A DNA stretch of 64,000 nucleotides, taken from Xanthoparmelia taractica. Its lineage: Eukaryota > Ascomycota > Lecanoromycetes > Lecanorales > Parmeliaceae. Below the pieces are notes generated by a model. It was not told the origin of the DNA. It was given only the letters and a program-made list of their open reading frames with translations, and did no database searches. The stretch is taken from the NCBI GenBank assembly GCA_033085395.1, contig JANQBS010000222.1:1-64000 (forward strand), read 5' to 3'. Below are positions 61,022 to 64,000 of this stretch, piece by piece (position 1 is the first letter of the stretch; every line of letters begins with the position of its first letter). The position numbers and the translations under genes were made by a program.

Positions 61022-64000
61022 TGTCAGGTCTAGCGCTGCGTGCGCCTTAGCGTCGATTACTTATGGGTCCAGGGTCCATTGCGGGCGTTATGGCGGGGTT
61101 CATGACCTAAGGCCTTGATAGGGCCTTGGCGGTTATATGTTCTCTTCGCAGGGTTTTCGTGTTTTTTAGAAATTATTTCTACTAGAACTTAGTATCTAAT
61201 AGAGAAATTATTATCGTATCGATTATACGTCTTTTATATTAATTAGAGCCGCTTACTAAGCGCTAATAAATTAACTTTTTATAATTTTAATTTCTCTATC
61301 TTTTAAAGGAGATTTATTATCGCTACGATATCGAATTCTTTATTAAATTAAAATAAGTATATCTTAAAGCGACGTAACTTCGACGCTAGTTTTTAAAAAT
61401 TTATCTTAAAGAATTAAGCGATTTTAAAAAAACGTCTTAAGAATATTAGAGTAGAAAATCGCCGCCTAAAGTTAAAATAAGAGTTAACTAAGTTACGGGC
61501 ACGTAATAACGTATTATATAATTTAAACTCTTTTATAATTCTCGCCGAAGCGATAATAATTTTATTTATTATTTTATCTTTAATAAATATTTTAGTTAAA
61601 GTGAAAATACTTTATCTCGAAAGAATATATTTTTATAAGAATAATAATAAAGAAGAATATTTACGCTAATTTCGCGAAGTCGAAATTCGATTTCTTATAA
61701 GTCTTAAATATTTTATTATCGATTAAGCTAAGATTATCTATTATATATAATTCTTAGAAGATAATCTTAATATATAGTAATATAAATGTTTTTAAGCTTA
61801 TAGACTAGATAAAATTATCTTCGAGTTTTTTAAATTATTTTTATTCGACTTAATTATAAACTCGATAAATTATCGCTTATTTATTTATAAAAAATAAGAA
61901 ATAATAAAGTAGCGATAAGATTAGAAGATCTTAGTTTTTAAGATCTATCTAAAAAAGTTAAAAGTCTATTTACTCTCGTTTATGAAGAAGTATTAAACGA
62001 ATTTTTTTTTAATTAAGCTACGATCTAAATTAAAGAATAAGATTCTTAATATTAATAATATATCTAAATAGAGAAAAAAAATTCTTATTATAATAATTAT
62101 ATAAAAAACGATTTTAAAGCGCGCGCGCCTTAATAACGACGATTCTAATTTAAAGTAATTCGAGAGATCTAATAAAGATAAGTTTCTAAAAGCTTAAATT
62201 TCGAAGTCTAATACGACTTTAAAGAATAACGTTAAATCTACGCGCACTTAAGAAGAAGATAAAAAACGTAAGACTAAGATCGCTAATTATAATATTAAAC
62301 TATTTATTATTTATTAATATTATTAGAAATTAGATTATATAAAATCGAATTATTCTAATAAGAATAAATCGGCTATTATCGTCGCGACGATATCGATAAA
62401 AAACGAATCGATTTCGTAAGCGCCTTTAAGCGAAGTAAGAAAAACGAATAATAAAAATAACTTCTTTTATTATTACGAAGGGATAAATTAAGCTATAGAA
62501 TAATTAGAAATAACTTATTACTCTATTCAATTATAAGATATATATTAATTTAATTGCGTAGAAGTTCGTGATCTAATAAGATCTTTAATTATATATCGCT
62601 ATTTTATCGTAGACGAAAGCGCTAAGCGAGTAAGATATATATTATTATAATACTTATTAATTAAACTATTAAATAGTCGATAATTAAGGTTAAGGGCGAT
62701 AATATAACATATTATTTTACGTTATAGATTAAGAAGATCTCGATATCGTATTAAATATACTCGCGTTATATTAATTGTAAATTCTACTTAATTCTACGAC
62801 GACGTAATAACGATTTAAGATTAATATTAAAAAACTTTAGATTAAAGAATTAATTAAATTTACTCGAGAAATCGAGCGAGAGTTAAATATATTTATAATC
62901 GTATACGCTATAATAACGTGAGATAAATAGAAGAGTATTAGCGACTTAGAGCTCTTAAGAAAATTACTAAAATTTAAGAATATCTTTTTTAATAATATAA
63001 TAGAGATCTTATCTACGTTTAAATAAAGAGATTATACTATCGAGATAAAGAAAGATAAAGAGATATTTTATAAATCTCTTTATAATTTATCTTAAATTAA
63101 ATTATTAAAGCTAAGACGATATCTTAAGAAGTTACTTTATAAGAATTAAATTTATTATTTAACTTTCTTCGCTGAAGTTCTTATTCTCTTTATTTTAAAG
63201 AAAAATAATAAATTATATTTTTACGTAAATTATCGGGACTTAAATATAATAACGATAAAGAATTAATATTTATTATCTCTAATTACTAAGACGTTAAATC
63301 GCTTATATAACGTTAAGATATTTTTAAAATTAAATCTTAAGAATATCTATTATAGAATTCGCATTAAGAAGAGCAATAAGTAAAAGATTACGTTTCGCAC
63401 TCGCTATAACTATTTTAAATACTTAATAATATCTTTCGATCTTATAAATATATTAATTACGTTTTAAGTCTATATTAATAGAGTCCTTATTAATCTTATA
63501 AATATTATATATATAATATATTTAAATAATATCTTAATCTATAGCGCTAAGCCGACGAAATATTAATAATATATTAAGTAAGTACTTAAGCGATTACGCT
63601 AGTTTCAGCTATATATTAATCTAAAAAAATATTAGTTTTATATTAAATTAATTAAGTTTCTAGAATTTATTATAATTATTAATAATATAATTATAAATTA
63701 AGAACGCGTAATAACGATTCAAGAATAATTAACGCCGCGAAGCTATCGAGATATATAAATCTTCTTAGACTTTATAAATTTTTATTAACGCTTTATTTTT
63801 AAATACTTTATTATTATAACGTTTTTTATTAATTTATTTAAGAATAATAAGATTAATAAAAAATTAGAATTATTTAAATAATTAGAAGACGCTAGATTAA
63901 CTTTTAAGTAACTACGTAATACTTTTATAATTACGTTATTTCTACAATATTACGATTCTTAAAGAAAATTACGCGTAGAGATTAATATCTCTAACTTTAA
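61022..64000 (+). mobile_element. Gypsy retrotransposon relic 3, cut by the window end
   Basis: It begins at a GC-rich island, TGTCAGGTCTAGCG (61022-61160), as LTRs of this type do. A Lys-rich gag-like stretch follows to about 62400, then a protease/RT region. RT motifs are YLNNILIYS near 63518 and FLDFINFY-RFI near 63760, in plus orientation. Many stops are present. The RNase H and integrase lie outside the window. Confidence 0.75.

Larger units (their letters stand above)
54281..64000. mobile_element. RIP-mutated AT-rich tract of degenerate retroelements
   Basis: Nearly 10 kb are strongly AT-rich with no usable frame. CpA and TpG are almost absent while CpG persists (TCG, ACG, CGA are common), the dinucleotide pattern expected of RIP acting on CpA. 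At least two Gypsy pol regions can be recognised (57146 and 61022). Sequence at 55500-56400 may be a gag-like relic on the minus strand. Small GC-rich islands survive at 54707, 57146 and 61022. The tract continues past the end of the window. Confidence 0.85.

Noticed and set aside
54281..64000. Mitochondrial DNA or centromere as the source of the AT-rich tract
   Set aside because: Gypsy RT/RNase H remnants and selective CpA loss indicate RIP-mutated nuclear retroelements. A centromere cannot be excluded but has no positive sign.

Overview
This window is nuclear DNA from a filamentous ascomycete (Pezizomycotina). The genes have short introns of 44-167 nt with GTRNGT donors and CTNAC/CTGAC branch sites. 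The proteins belong to families with fungal architectures: GT15 mannosyltransferase, Zn2Cys6 regulator, fungal LCCL membrane protein, TRK potassium transporter and condensin Cnd3. Two long AT-rich tracts have lost CpA/TpG but kept CpG, as expected from repeat-induced point mutation (RIP). I cannot fix the class or species from sequence alone.

Layout. 0.5-10 kb: a Golgi mannosyltransferase, COX6, a fatty-acid elongase divergent from COX6, a gene-free stretch rich in short AAGTACTT-type palindromes, and a disordered conserved protein. 10.35-17.37 kb: a block bounded by near-perfect ~52-bp terminal inverted repeats and TA. Inside are a RIP-wrecked Ty3/Gypsy gag-pol and two inverted copies of a 270-bp MITE. 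17.8-30.2 kb: type I asparaginase with ankyrin repeats, an NmrA-like protein, an LCCL membrane protein divergent from an ARO8-type aminotransferase, and a putative nucleotidyltransferase-like protein. 33-39.3 kb: a Zn2Cys6 regulator, the complex I subunit NDUFS6 head-to-head with a zinc-knuckle protein, and a low-complexity protein. 40.9-51 kb: TRK potassium transporter, mitochondrial cysteine synthase, condensin Cnd3 and a MAT2B/RmlD-like reductase. 51.9-52.9 kb: a decayed SAT4-type membrane-protein gene. 54.3-64 kb: RIP-mutated DNA with at least two degenerate Gypsy elements, the last running off the edge.

The genes are mostly housekeeping and do not form an obvious biosynthetic cluster. 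Three pieces bear on mitochondria (COX6, NDUFS6, cysteine synthase). Several adjacent genes are head-to-head and probably share promoters. All exon joins below were worked out by hand from splice signals, reading frame and remembered family motifs. None was checked against a database or RNA. The unusual material is in the mobile DNA: the large TIR element with threefold iterated GTGTACAC ends, three separate MITE families, and GC-rich islands left at presumed LTR starts.
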